This document shows, piece after piece, positions 1 to 12,700 of a stretch of 64,000 nucleotides of DNA. The stretch is from Viola odorata. Its lineage: Eukaryota > Streptophyta > Magnoliopsida > Malpighiales > Violaceae. The position numbers and the translations under genes are program-made. Within the stretch, counting starts at the first letter, position 1; each line of letters begins with the position of its first letter. The stretch covers positions 45,234,158-45,298,157 of the forward strand of contig OY829540.1 in the NCBI GenBank assembly GCA_963691705.1. Reading direction: 5' to 3'. Below the pieces are notes generated by a model that saw nothing but the letters and a program-made list of their open reading frames with translations, was not told where the DNA came from and searched no databases.

Positions 1-477
1 GTGGGGACGTGACCCTTCACAATCCTTAACAGACAACATGTGCGGATGTGACCAGACACAACATTATCAGACGACAAGTGCGGACGTGACCAAACACAAC
101 ATTAAAAACACGATGTGTGGACGTGACCCTTCACAACGCTTAACAGACAACATGTGTAGACGTGACCAAACACAACATTATCATCCGACATGTGCGGACG
201 TGACCAAACACAACATTAAAAACACGATGTGGGGACGTGACCCTTCACAACGCTTAACAGACAACATGTGCGGACGTTACCAGACACAACATTATCAGAC
301 GACATGTGCGGACGTGACCAAACACGATGTGAGGACGTGACCCTTCACAACACTTAACAGACAACATGTGCGGACGTGACCAGACACAACATTATCTGAC
401 GACATGTGCGGACGTGACCAAACACAACATTAAAAACACAATGTGGTGACGTGACCCTTCACAAAGCTTAACCGAGA

Positions 478-543
478 ACATGTGCAAACACAACATTAAA
501 AACACGATGTGGGGACATGACCCTTCACAATGCTTAACAGGCA
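478..543 (+). repeat. Reference 66 bp b-C dimer
   Basis: b (478-505, 28 bp) equals B with exactly the 10 bp core GGACGTGACC missing, so ACATGTGC joins AAACACAAC. The following C (506-543) is the domain-1 variant with GGGGACATGACCC and AATGCTTAACAGGCA. b-C occurs mostly in pairs and, being 22 codons long, keeps any reading frame open. Confidence 0.92.
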
Positions 544-837
544 ACATGTGCAAACACAACATTAAAAACATGATGTGGGGGCGTGACCCATCACAACGCT
601 TAACAGACAACATGTGCAGACGTGACCAGACACAACATTATCATCCGACATGTGCGGACGTGACCAAACACAAAATTAAAAACACGATGTGGGGACGTGA
701 CCCTTCACAACGCTTAACAGACAACATGTGCAGACGTGACCAGACACAACATTATCAGACGACATGTGCGGACGTGACTAAACACAACATTAAAAACACG
801 ATGTGGTGACGTGACCCTTCACAAAGCTTAACCGAGA

Positions 838-1101
838 ACATGTGCAAACACAACATTAAAAACACGATGTGGGGACATGACCCTTCACAATGCTTAACAG
901 GCAACATGTGCAAACACAACATTAAAAACATGATGTGGGGACGTGACCCTTCACAACGCTTAACCGAGAACATGTGCAAACACAACATTAAAAACACGAT
1001 GTGGGGACATGACCCTTCACAATGCTTAACAGGCAACATGTGCAAACACAACATTAAAAACATGATGTGGGGACGTGACCCTTCACAACGCTTAACAGAC
1101 A
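838..1101. repeat. Local doubling of a 132 bp b-C-b-C unit
   Basis: Two consecutive 132 bp units (838-969 and 970-1,101) each contain the GGGGACATGACC C variant and the ATGATGTGGGG b variant. The corresponding place in later copies (from about 6,593) has only one. The unit is four modules, so unequal exchange or slippage in register explains it. Confidence 0.85.
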
Positions 1102-1519
1102 ACATGTGCAGAAGTGACCAGACACAACATTATCAGCCGACATGTGCGGACGTGACCAAACACAATATTAAAAACACGATGTGGGGACGTGACCCTTCAC
1201 AATCCTTAACAGACAACATGTGCGGATGTGACCAGACACAACATTATCAGACGACAAGTGCGGACGTGACCAAACACAACATTAAAAACACGATGTGTGG
1301 ACGTGACCCTTCACAACGCTTAACAGACAACATGTGTAGACGTGACCAAACACAACATTAAAAACACGATGTGTGGACGTGACCCTTCACAACGCTTAAC
1401 AGACAACATGTGTAGACGTGACCAAACACAACATTATCATCCGACATGTGCGGACGTGACCAAACACAACATTAAAAACACGATGTGGTGACGTGACCCT
1501 TCACAAAGCGTAACCGAGA

Positions 1520-4495
1520 ACATGTGCAAACACAACATTAAAAACACGATGTGGGGACATGACCCTTCACAATGCTTAACAGGCAACATGTGCAAACACA
1601 ACATTAAAAACATGATGTGGGGACGTGACCCTTCACAACGCTTAACAGACAACATGTGCAGACGTGACCAGACACAACATTATCATCCGACATGTGCGGA
1701 CGTGACCAAACACAACATTAAAAACACGATGTGGGGACGTGACCCTTCACAACGCTTAACAGACAACATGTGCGGAGGTGACCAGACACAACATTATCAG
1801 ACGACATGTGCGGACGTGACCAAACACAACATTAAAAACACGATGTGTGGACGTGACCCTTCACAACGCTTAACAGACAACATGTGCAGACGTGACCAAA
1901 CACAACATTATCATCCGACATGTGCGGACGTGACCAAACACAACATTAAAACACACGATGTGGGGACGTGACCCTTCACAAAGCTTAACAGAGAACATGT
2001 GCAAACACAACATTAAAAACACGATGTGGGGACGTGACCCTTCACAACGCTTAACAGACAACATGTGCAAACACAACATTAAAAACATGATGTGGGGACG
2101 TGACCCTTCACAACGCTTAACAGACAACATGTGCAGACGTGACCAGACACAACATTATCAGACGACATGTGCGGACGTGACCAAACACAACATTAAAAAC
2201 ACGATGTGGTGACGTGACCCTTCACAAAGCTTAACCGAGAACATGTGCAAACACAACATTAAAAACACGATGTGGGGACATGACCCTTCACAATGCTTAA
2301 CAGGCAACATGTGCAAACACAACATTAAAAACATGATGTGGGGACGTGACCCTTCACAACGCTTAACAGACAACATGTGCAGACGTGAGCAGACACAACA
2401 TTATCATCCGACATGTGCGGACGTGACCAAACACAAAATTAAAAACACGATGTGGGGACGTGACCCTTCACAACGCTTAACAGACAACATGTGCAGACGT
2501 GACCAGACACAACATTATCAGACGACATGTGCGGACGTGACCAAACACAACATTAAAAACACGATGTGTGGACGTGACCCTTCACAACGCTTAACAGACA
2601 ACATGTGTAGACGTGACCAAACACAACATTATCATCCGACATGTGCGGACGTGACCAAACACAACATTAAAAACACGATGTGGGGACGTGACACTTCACA
2701 ACGCTTAACAGACAACATGTGCGGACGTTACCAGACACAACATTATCAGACGACATGTGCGGACGTGACCAAACACGATGTGGGGACGTGACCCTTCACA
2801 ACGCTTAACAGACAACATGTGCGGACGTGACCAGACACAACATTATCAGACGACATGTGCGAACGTGACCAAACACAACATTAAAAACACGATGTGGGGA
2901 CGTGACCCTTCACAACGCTTAACAGACAACATGTACGGACGTGACCAGACACAACATTATAAGACGCCATGTGCGGACGTGACCAAACACAACATTAAAA
3001 ACACGATGAGTGGACGTGACCCTTCACAACGCTTAACAGACAACATGTGCAGACGTGAGCAGACACAACATTATCAGACGACATGTGCGGACGTGACCCT
3101 TCACAACACTTAACAGACAACATGTGCGGACGTGACCAGACACAACATTATCTGACGACATGTGCGGACGTGACCAAACACAACATTAAAAACACGATGT
3201 GTGGACGTGACCCTTCACAACGCTTAACAGACAACATGTGTAGACGTGACCACACACAACATTATCATCCGACATGTGCGGACGTGACCAAACACAACAT
3301 TAAAAACACGATGTGGGGACGTGACCCTTCACAACGCTTAACAGACAACATGTGCGGACGTTACCAGACACAACATTATCAGACGACATGTGCGGACGTG
3401 ACCAAACACGATGTGGGGACGTGACCCTTCACAACGCTTAACAGACAACATGTGCGGACGTGACCAGACACAACATTATCAGACGACATGTGCGGACGTG
3501 ACCAAACACAACATTAAAAACACGATGTGGTGACGTGACCCTTCACAAAGCTTAACCGAGAACATGTGCAAACACAACATTAAAAACAAGATGTGGGGAC
3601 ATGACCCTTCACAATGCTTAACAGGCAACATGTGCAAACACAACATTAAAAACATGATGTGGGGACGTGACCCTTCACAACGCTTAACAGACAACATGTG
3701 CAGACGTGACCAGACACAACATTATCAGACGACATGTGCGGACGTGACTAAACACAACATTAAAAACACGATGTGGTGACGTGACCCTTCACAAAGCTTA
3801 ACCGAGAACATGTGCAAACACAACATTAAAAACACGATGTGGGGACATGACCCTTCACAATGCTTAACAGGCAACATGTGCAAACACAACATTAAAAACA
3901 TGATGTGGGGACGTGACCCTTCACAACGCTTAACAGACAACATGTGCAGAAGTGACCAGACACAACATTATCAGCCGACATGTGCGGACGTGACCAAACA
4001 CAATATTAAAAACACGATGTGGGGACGTGACCCTTCACAATCCTTAACAGACAACATGTGCGGATGTGACCAGACACAACATTATCAGACGACAAGTGCG
4101 GACGTGACCAAACACAACATTAAAAACACGATGTGTGGACGTGACCCTTCACAACGCTTAACAGACAACATGTGTAGACGTGACCAAACACAACATTATC
4201 ATCCGACATGTGCGGACGTGACCAAACACAACATTAAAAACACGATGTGGGGACGTGACCCTTCACAACGCTTAACAGACAACATGTGCGGACGTTACCA
4301 GACATAACATTATCAGACGACATGTGCGGACGTGACCAAACACGATGTGGGGACGTGACCCTTCACAACGCTTAACAGACAACATGTGCGGACGTGACCA
4401 GACACAACATTATCAGACGACATGTGCGGACGTGACCAAACACAACATTAAAAACACGATGTGGTGAAGTGACCCTTCACAAAGCGTAACCGAGA
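1520..4495. repeat. Domain 1 HOR copy I, alpha type (2,976 bp)
   Basis: It runs from one b-C pair after the AAGCGTAACCGAGA C module to the next occurrence of the same point. An alpha-type marker is the B/C hybrid at 3,081-3,119, where the front of B passes within the core into CCCTTCACAACACTT. A second is CACACACAACATT in an A module near 3,250. An extra base in ATTAAAACACACGATG near 1,951 is shared by all copies. Confidence 0.87.
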
Positions 4496-5790
4496 ACATG
4501 TGCAAACACAACATTAAAAACACGATGTGGGGACATGACCCTTCACAATGCTTAACAGGCAACATGTGCAAACACAACATTAAAAACATGATGTGGGGAC
4601 GTGACCCTTCACAACGCTTAACAGACAACATGTGCAGACGTGACCAGACACAACATTATCATCCGACATGTGCGGACGTGACCAAACACAACATTAAAAA
4701 CACGATGTGGGGACGTGACCCTTCACAACGCTTAACAGACAACATGTGCGGAGGTGACCAGACACAACATTATCAGACGACATGTGCGGACGTGACCAAA
4801 CACAACATTAAAAACACGATGTGTGGACGTGACCCTTCACAACGCTTAACAGACAACATGTGCAGACGTGACCAAACACAACATTATCATCCGACATGTG
4901 CGGACGTGACCAAACACAACATTAAAACACACGATGTGGGGACGTGACCCTTCACAAAGCTTAACAGAGAACATGTGCAAACACAACATTAAAAACACGA
5001 TGTGGGGACGTGACCCTTCACAACGCTTAACAGACAACATGTGCAAACACAACATTAAAAACATGATGTGGGGACGTGACCCTTCACAACGCTTAACAGA
5101 CAACATGTGCAGACGTGACCAGACACAACATTATCAGACGACATGTGCGGACGTGACCAAACACAACATTAAAAACACGATGTGGTGACGTGACCCTTCA
5201 CAAAGCTTAACCGAGAACATGTGCAAACACAACATTAAAAACACGATGTGGGGACATGACCCTTCACAATGCTTAACAGGCAACATGTGCAAACACAACA
5301 TTAAAAACATGATGTGGGGACGTGACCCTTCACAACGCTTAACAGACAACATGTGCAGACGTGACCAGACACAACATTATCATCCGACATGTGCGGACGT
5401 GACCAAACACAAAATTAAAAACACGATGTGGGGACGTGACCCTTCACAACGCTTAACAGACAACATGTGCAGACGTGACCAGACACAACATTATCAGACG
5501 ACATGTGCGGACGTGACCAAACACAACATTAAAAACACGATGTGTGGACGTGACCCTTCACAACGCTTAACAGACAACATGTGTAGACGTGACCAAACAC
5601 AACATTATCATCCGACATGTGCGGACGTGACCAAACACAACATTAAAAACACGATGTGGGGACGTGACACTTCACAACGCTTAACAGACAACATGTGCGG
5701 ACGTTACCAGACAAAACATTATCAGACGACATGTGCGGACGTGACCAAACACGATGTGGGGACGTGACCCTTCACAACGCTTAACAGACA

Positions 5791-5828
5791 ACATGTGCGG
5801 ACGTGACCAGACACAACATTATCAGACG
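5791..5828 (+). repeat. Reference A monomer (38 bp)
   Basis: A clean example of class A. It starts ACATGTGCGG, carries the core GGACGTGACC, then AGACACAACATT and ends ATCAGACG. Common variants end ATCATCCG, ATCATACG or ATAAGACG, or start ACATGTGCAGACG / ACATGTGTAGACG. It is followed directly by B and C at 5,829 and 5,867, giving the 114 bp trimer. Confidence 0.93.
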
Positions 5829-5866
5829 ACATGTGCGGACGTGACCAAACACAACATTAAAAACAC
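5829..5866 (+). repeat. Reference B monomer (38 bp)
   Basis: Class B shares the first 18 bases with class A (ACATGTGCGGACGTGACC), then reads AAACACAACATTAAAAACAC. It contains two AAACAC direct repeats 14 bp apart, which explains the shortened 24 bp beta form. In domain 2 a frequent variant has ATTAGAAACAC. Confidence 0.93.
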
Positions 5867-5904
5867 GATGTGGGGACGTGACCCTTCACAACGCTTAACA
5901 GACA
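5867..5904 (+). repeat. Reference C monomer (38 bp)
   Basis: Class C starts GATGTGGGGACGTGACCC, continues TTCACAACGCTT and ends AACAGACA. With a one-base register shift it aligns to A through ATGTG-GGACGTGACC, CACAAC and CAGAC, so all three classes appear to descend from one ~38 bp ancestor. Variants include GTGTGGACG, GTGGTGACG with AAGCTT, and AATGCTT. Confidence 0.9.
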
Positions 5905-7142
5905 ATATGTACGGACGTGACCAGACACAACATTATAAGACGCCATGTGCGGACGTGACCAAACACAACATTAAAAACACGATGAGTGGACGTGACCCTT
6001 CACAACGCTTAACAGACATCATGTGCAGACGTGAGCAGACACAACATTATCAGACGACATGTGCGGACGTGACCAAACACGATGTGAGGACGTGACCATT
6101 CACAACACTTAACAGACAACATGTGCGGACGTGACCAGACACAACATTATCTGACGACATGTGCGGACGTGACCAAACACAACATTAAAAACACAATGTG
6201 GTGACGTGACCCTTCACAAAGCTTAACCGAGAACATGTGCAAACACAACATTAAAAACACGATGTGGGGACATGACCCTTCACAATGCTTAACAGGCAAC
6301 ATGTGCAAACACAACATTAAAAACATGATGTGGGGACGTGACCCATCACAACGCTTAACAGACAACATGTGCAGACGTGACCAGACACAACATTATCATC
6401 CGACATGTGCGGACGTGACCAAACACAAAATTAAAAACACGATGTGGGGACGTGACCCTTCACAACGCTTAACAGACAACATGTGCAGACGTGACCAGAC
6501 ACAACATTATCAGACGACATGTGCGGACGTGACTAAACACAACATTAAAAACACGATGTGGTGACGTGACCCTTCACAAAGCTTAACCGAGAACATGTGC
6601 AAACACAACATTAAAAACACGATGTGGGGACATGACCCTTCACAATGCTTAACAGGCAACATGTGCAAACACAACATTAAAAACATGATGTGGGGACGTG
6701 ACCCTTCACAACGCTTAACAGACAACATGTGCAGAAGTGACCAGACACAACATTATCAGCCGACATGTGCGGACGTGACCAAACACAATATTAAAAACAC
6801 GATGTGGGGACGTGACCCTTCACAATCCTTAACAGACAACATGTGCGGATGTGACCAGACACAACATTATCAGACGACAAGTGCGGACGTGACCAAACAC
6901 AACATTAAAAACACGATGTGTGGACGTGACCCTTCACAACGCTTAACAGACAACATGTGTAGACGTGACCAAACACAACATTAAAAACACGATGTGTGGA
7001 CGTGACCCTTCACAACGCTTAACAGACAACATGTGTAGACGTGACCAAACACAACATTATCATCCGACATGTGCGGACGTGACCAAACACAACATTAAAA
7101 ACACGATGTGGTGACGTGACCCTTCACAAAGCGTAACCGAGA

Positions 7143-9789
7143 ACATGTGCAAACACAACATTAAAAACACGATGTGGGGACATGACCCTTCACAATGCTT
7201 AACAGGCAACATGTGCAAACACAACATTAAAAACATGATGTGGGGACGTGACCCTTCACAACGCTTAACAGACAACATGTGCAGACGTGACCAGACACAA
7301 CATTATCATCCGACATGTGCGGACGTGACCAAACACAACATTAAAAACACGATGTGGGGACGTGACCCTTCACAACGCTTAACAGACAACATGTGCGGAG
7401 GTGACCAGACACAACATTATCAGACGACATGTGCGGACGTGACCAAACACAACATTAAAAACACGATGTGTGGACGTGACCCTTCACAACGCTTAACAGA
7501 CAACATGTGCAGACGTGACCAAACACAACATTATCATCCGACATGTGCGGACGTGACCAAACACAACATTAAAACACACGATGTGGGGACGTGACCCTTC
7601 ACAAAGCTTAACAGAGAACATGTGCAAACACAACATTAAAAACACGATGTGGGGACGTGACCCTTCACAACGCTTAACAGACAACATGTGCAAACACAAC
7701 ATTAAAAACATGATGTGGGGACGTGACCCTTCACAACGCTTAACAGACAACATGTGCAGACGTGACCAGACACAACATTATCAGACGACATGTGCGGACG
7801 TGACCAAACACAACATTAAAAACACGATGTGGTGACGTGACCCTTCACAAAGCTTAACCGAGAACATGTGCAAACACAACATTAAAAACACGATGTGGGG
7901 ACATGACCCTTCACAATGCTTAACAGGCAACATGTGCAAACACAACATTAAAAACATGATGTGGGGACGTGACCCTTCACAACGCTTAACAGACAACATG
8001 TGCAGACGTGACCAGACACAACATTATCATCCGACATGTGCGGACGTGACCAAACACAAAATTAAAAACACGATGTGGGGACGTGACCCTTCACAACGCT
8101 TAACAGACAACATGTGCAGACGTGACCAGACACAACATTATCAGACGACATGTGCGGACGTGACCAAACACAACATTAAAAACACGATGTGTGGACGTGA
8201 CCCTTCACAACGCTTAACAGACAACATGTGTAGACGTGACCAAACACAACATTATCATCCGACATGTGCGGACGTGACCAAACACAACATTAAAAACACG
8301 ATGTGGGGACGTGACACTTCACAACGCTTAACAGACAACATGTGCGGACGTTACCAGACAAAACATTATCAGACGACATGTGCGGACGTGACCAAACACG
8401 ATGTGGGGACGTGACCCTTCACAACGCTTAACAGACAACATGTGCGGACGTGACCAGACACAACATTATCAGACGACATGTGCGGACGTGACCAAACACA
8501 ACATTAAAAACACGATGTGGGGACGTGACCCTTCACAACGCTTAACAGACAACATGTACGGACGTGACCAGACACAACATTATAAGACGCCATGTGCGGA
8601 CGTGACCAAACACAACATTAAAAACACGATGAGTGGACGTGACCCTTCACAACGCTTAACAGACAACATGTGCAGACGTGAGCAGACACAACATTATCAG
8701 ACGACATGTGCGGACGTGACCAAACACGATGTGAGGACGTGACCCTTCACAACACTTAACAGACAACATGTGCGGACGTGACCAGACACAACATTATCTG
8801 ACGACATGTGCGGACGTGACCAAACACAACATTAAAAACACAATGTGGTGACGTGACCCTTCACAAAGCTTAACCGAGAACATGTGCAAACACAACATTA
8901 AAAACACGATGTGGGGACATGACCCTTCACAATGCTTAACAGGCAACATGTGCAAACACAACATTAAAAACATGATGTGGGGACGTGACCCATCACAACG
9001 CTTAACAGACAACATGTGCAGACGTGACCAGACACAACATTATCATCCGACATGTGCGGACGTGACCAAACACAAAATTAAAAACACGATGTGGGGACGT
9101 GACCCTTCACAACGCTTAACAGACAACATGTGCAGACGTGACCAGACACAACATTATCAGACGACATGTGCGGACGTGACTAAACACAACATTAAAAACA
9201 CGATGTGGTGACGTGACCCTTCACAAAGCTTAACCGAGAACATGTGCAAACACAACATTAAAAACACGATGTGGGGACATGACCCTTCACAATGCTTAAC
9301 AGGCAACATGTGCAAACACAACATTAAAAACATGATGTGGGGACGTGACCCTTCACAACGCTTAACAGACAACATGTGCAGAAGTGACCAGACACAACAT
9401 TATCAGCCGACATGTGCGGACGTGACCAAACACAATATTAAAAACACGATGTGGGGACGTGACCCTTCACAATCCTTAACAGACAACATGTGCGGATGTG
9501 ACCAGACACAACATTATCAGACGACAAGTGCGGACGTGACCAAACACAACATTAAAAACACGATGTGTGGACGTGACCCTTCACAACGCTTAACAGACAA
9601 CATGTGTAGACGTGACCAAACACAACATTAAAAACACGATGTGTGGACGTGACCCTTCACAACGCTTAACAGACAACATGTGTAGACGTGACCAAACACA
9701 ACATTATCATCCGACATGTGCGGACGTGACCAAACACAACATTAAAAACACGATGTGGTGACGTGACCCTTCACAAAGCGTAACCGAGA
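7143..9789. repeat. Domain 1 HOR copy III, beta type (2,647 bp)
   Basis: The same length and module order as copy II at a constant offset of 2,647 throughout. Only scattered base differences were seen, for example AACAATATGTACGG near 5,905 against AACATGTACGG in this copy, and ACCATTCAC near 6,096. Copies II and III are the closest pair in domain 1. Confidence 0.88.
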
Positions 9790-12700
9790 ACATGTGCAAA
9801 CACAACATTAAAAACACGATGTGGGGACATGACCCTTCACAATGCTTAACAGGCAACATGTGCAAACACAACATTAAAAACATGATGTGGGGACGTGACC
9901 CTTCACAACGCTTAACAGACAACATGTGCAGACGTGACCAGACACAACATTATCATCCGACATGTGCGGACGTGACCAAACACAACATTAAAAACACGAT
10001 GTGGGGACGTGACCCTTCACAACGCTTAACAGACAACATGTGCGGAGGTGACCAGACACAACATTATCAGACGACATGTGCGGACGTGACCAAACACAAC
10101 ATTAAAAACACGATGTGTGGACGTGACCCTTCACAACGCTTAACAGACAACATGTGCAGACGTGACCAAACACAACATTATCATCCGACATGTGCGGACG
10201 TGACCAAACACAACATTAAAACACACGATGTGGGGACGTGACCCTTCACAAAGCTTAACAGAGAACATGTGCAAACACAACATTAAAAACACGATGTGGG
10301 GACGTGACCCTTCACAACGCTTAACAGACAACATGTGCAAACACAACATTAAAAACATGATGTGGGGACGTGACCCTTCACAACGCTTAACAGACAACAT
10401 GTGCAGACGTGACCAGACACAACATTATCAGACGACATGTGCGGACGTGACCAAACACAACATTAAAAACACGATGTGGTGACGTGACCCTTCACAAAGC
10501 TTAACCGAGAACATGTGCAAACACAACATTAAAAACACGATGTGGGGACATGACCCTTCACAATGCTTAACAGGCAACATGTGCAAACACAACATTAAAA
10601 ACATGATGTGGGGACGTGACCCTTCACAACGCTTAACAGACAACATGTGCAGACGTGAGCAGACACAACATTATCATCCGACATGTGCGGACGTGACCAA
10701 ACACAAAATTAAAAACACGATGTGGGGACGTGACCCTTCACAACGCTTAACAGACAACATGTGCAGACGTGACCAGACACAACATTATCAGACGACATGT
10801 GCGGACGTGACCAAACACAACATTAAAAACACGATGTGTGGACGTGACCCTTCACAACGCTTAACAGACAACATGTGTAGACGTGACCAAACACAACATT
10901 ATCATCCGACATGTGCGGACGTGACCAAACACAACATTAAAAACACGATGTGGGGACGTGACACTTCACAACGCTTAACAGACAACATGTGCGGACGTTA
11001 CCAGACACAACATTATCAGACGACATGTGCGGACGTGACCAAACACGATGTGGGGACGTGACCCTTCACAACGCTTAACAGACAACATGTGCGGACGTGA
11101 CCAGACACAACATTATCAGACGACATGTGCGAACGTGACCAAACACAACATTAAAAACACGATGTGGGGACGTGACCCTTCACAACGCTTAACAGACAAC
11201 ATGTACGGACGTGACCAGACACAACATTATAAGACGCCATGTGCGGACGTGACCAAACACAACATTAAAAACACGATGAGTGGACGTGACCCTTCACAAC
11301 GCTTAACAGACAACATGTGCAGACGTGAGCAGACACAACATTATCAGACGACATGTGCGGACGTGACCCTTCACAACACTTAACAGACAACATGTGCGGA
11401 CGTGACCAGACACAACATTATCTGACGACATGTGCGGACGTGACCAAACACAACATTAAAAACACGATGTGGTGACGTGACCCTTCACAAAGCTTAACCG
11501 AGAACATGTGCAAACACAACATTAAAAACACGATGTGGGGACATGACCCTTCACAATGCTTAACAGGCAACATGTGCAAACACAACATTAAAAACATGAT
11601 GTGGGGACGTGACCCTTCACAACGCTTAACAGACAACATGTGCAGACGTGACCAGACACAACATTATCATCCGACATGTGCGGACGTGACCAAACACAAA
11701 ATTAAAAACACGATGTGGGGACGTGACCCTTCACAACGCTTAACAGACAACATGTGCAGACGTGACCAGACACAACATTATCAGACGACATGTGCGGACG
11801 TGACCAAACACAACATTAAAAACACGATGTGTGGACGTGACCCTTCACAACGCTTAACAGACAACATGTGTAGACGTGACCAAACACAACATTATCATCC
11901 GACATGTGCGGACGTGACCAAACACAACATTAAAAACACGATGTGGGGACGTGACACTTCACAACGCTTAACAGACAACATGTGCGGACGTTACCAGACA
12001 AAACATTATCAGACGACATGTGCGGACGTGACCAAACACGATGTGGGGACGTGACCCTTCACAACGCTTAACAGACAACATGTGCGGACGTGACCAGACA
12101 CAACATTATCAGACGACATGTGCGGACGTGACCAAACACAACATTAAAAACACGATGTGGGGACGTGACCCTTCACAACGCTTAACAGACAACATGTACG
12201 GACGTGACCAGACACAACATTATAAGACGCCATGTGCGGACGTGACCAAACACAACATTAAAAACACGATGAGTGGACGTGACCCTTCACAACGCTTAAC
12301 AGACAACATGTGCAGACGTGAGCAGACACAACATTATCAGACGACATGTGCGGACGTGACCAAACACGATGTGAGGACGTGACCCTTCACAACACTTAAC
12401 AGACAACATGTGCGGACGTGACCAGACACAACATTATCTGACGACATGTGCGGACGTGACCAAACACAACATTAAAAACACAATGTGGTGACGTGACCCT
12501 TCACAAAGCTTAACCGAGAACATGTGCAAACACAACATTAAAAACACGATGTGGGGACATGACCCTTCACAATGCTTAACAGGCAACATGTGCAAACACA
12601 ACATTAAAAACATGATGTGGGGACGTGACCCATCACAACGCTTAACAGACAACATGTGCAGACGTGACCAGACACAACATTATCATCCGACATGTGCGGA

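Larger units (their letters stand above)
1..1519. repeat. Domain 1 HOR copy 0 (partial, left-truncated by window)
   Basis: Positions 1 to about 300 match the end of a 2,976 bp copy (compare 4,020-4,330). From about 305 on, the GATGTGAGGACG marker makes it match the 2,647 bp type (compare 6,075-7,142). It is therefore a mosaic of the two types and also carries an extra 132 bp (see 838-1101). Confidence 0.8.
4496..7142. repeat. Domain 1 HOR copy II, beta type (2,647 bp)
   Basis: It matches copy I to about 6,060 (offset 2,976) and then takes the beta-type route: beta followed by GATGTGAGGACG (6,080s) instead of the B/C hybrid. It ends with the A-less junction CACAACATTAAAAACACGATGTGTGG near 6,975. 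It is 329 bp shorter than alpha. Confidence 0.87.

Noticed and set aside
755..1105. Minus-strand hydrophobic frames with a repeated LMLCLHM pattern as membrane proteins
   Set aside because: The hydrophobicity is the complement of the A-rich b module (TTAATGTTGTGTTTGCACAT). It appears wherever b-C pairs occur and has no independent evidence of coding.
2243..2791. 182-codon plus-strand ORF and many similar frames as genes for a repetitive protein
   Set aside because: The same DNA is open on the other strand. Frames begin at the ACATG of arbitrary modules and stop at arbitrary 100 bp or hybrid units. Copies of the same HOR give different frame lengths, and no promoter, splice or polyadenylation pattern accompanies them.
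5867..5904. Nuclear-receptor-like half site (AGGGTCA on the minus strand of C)
   Set aside because: GTGACCCTT gives a half-site on the complement, but there is no paired half-site at standard spacing and a single 6-7 bp match in a tandem repeat is weak evidence.
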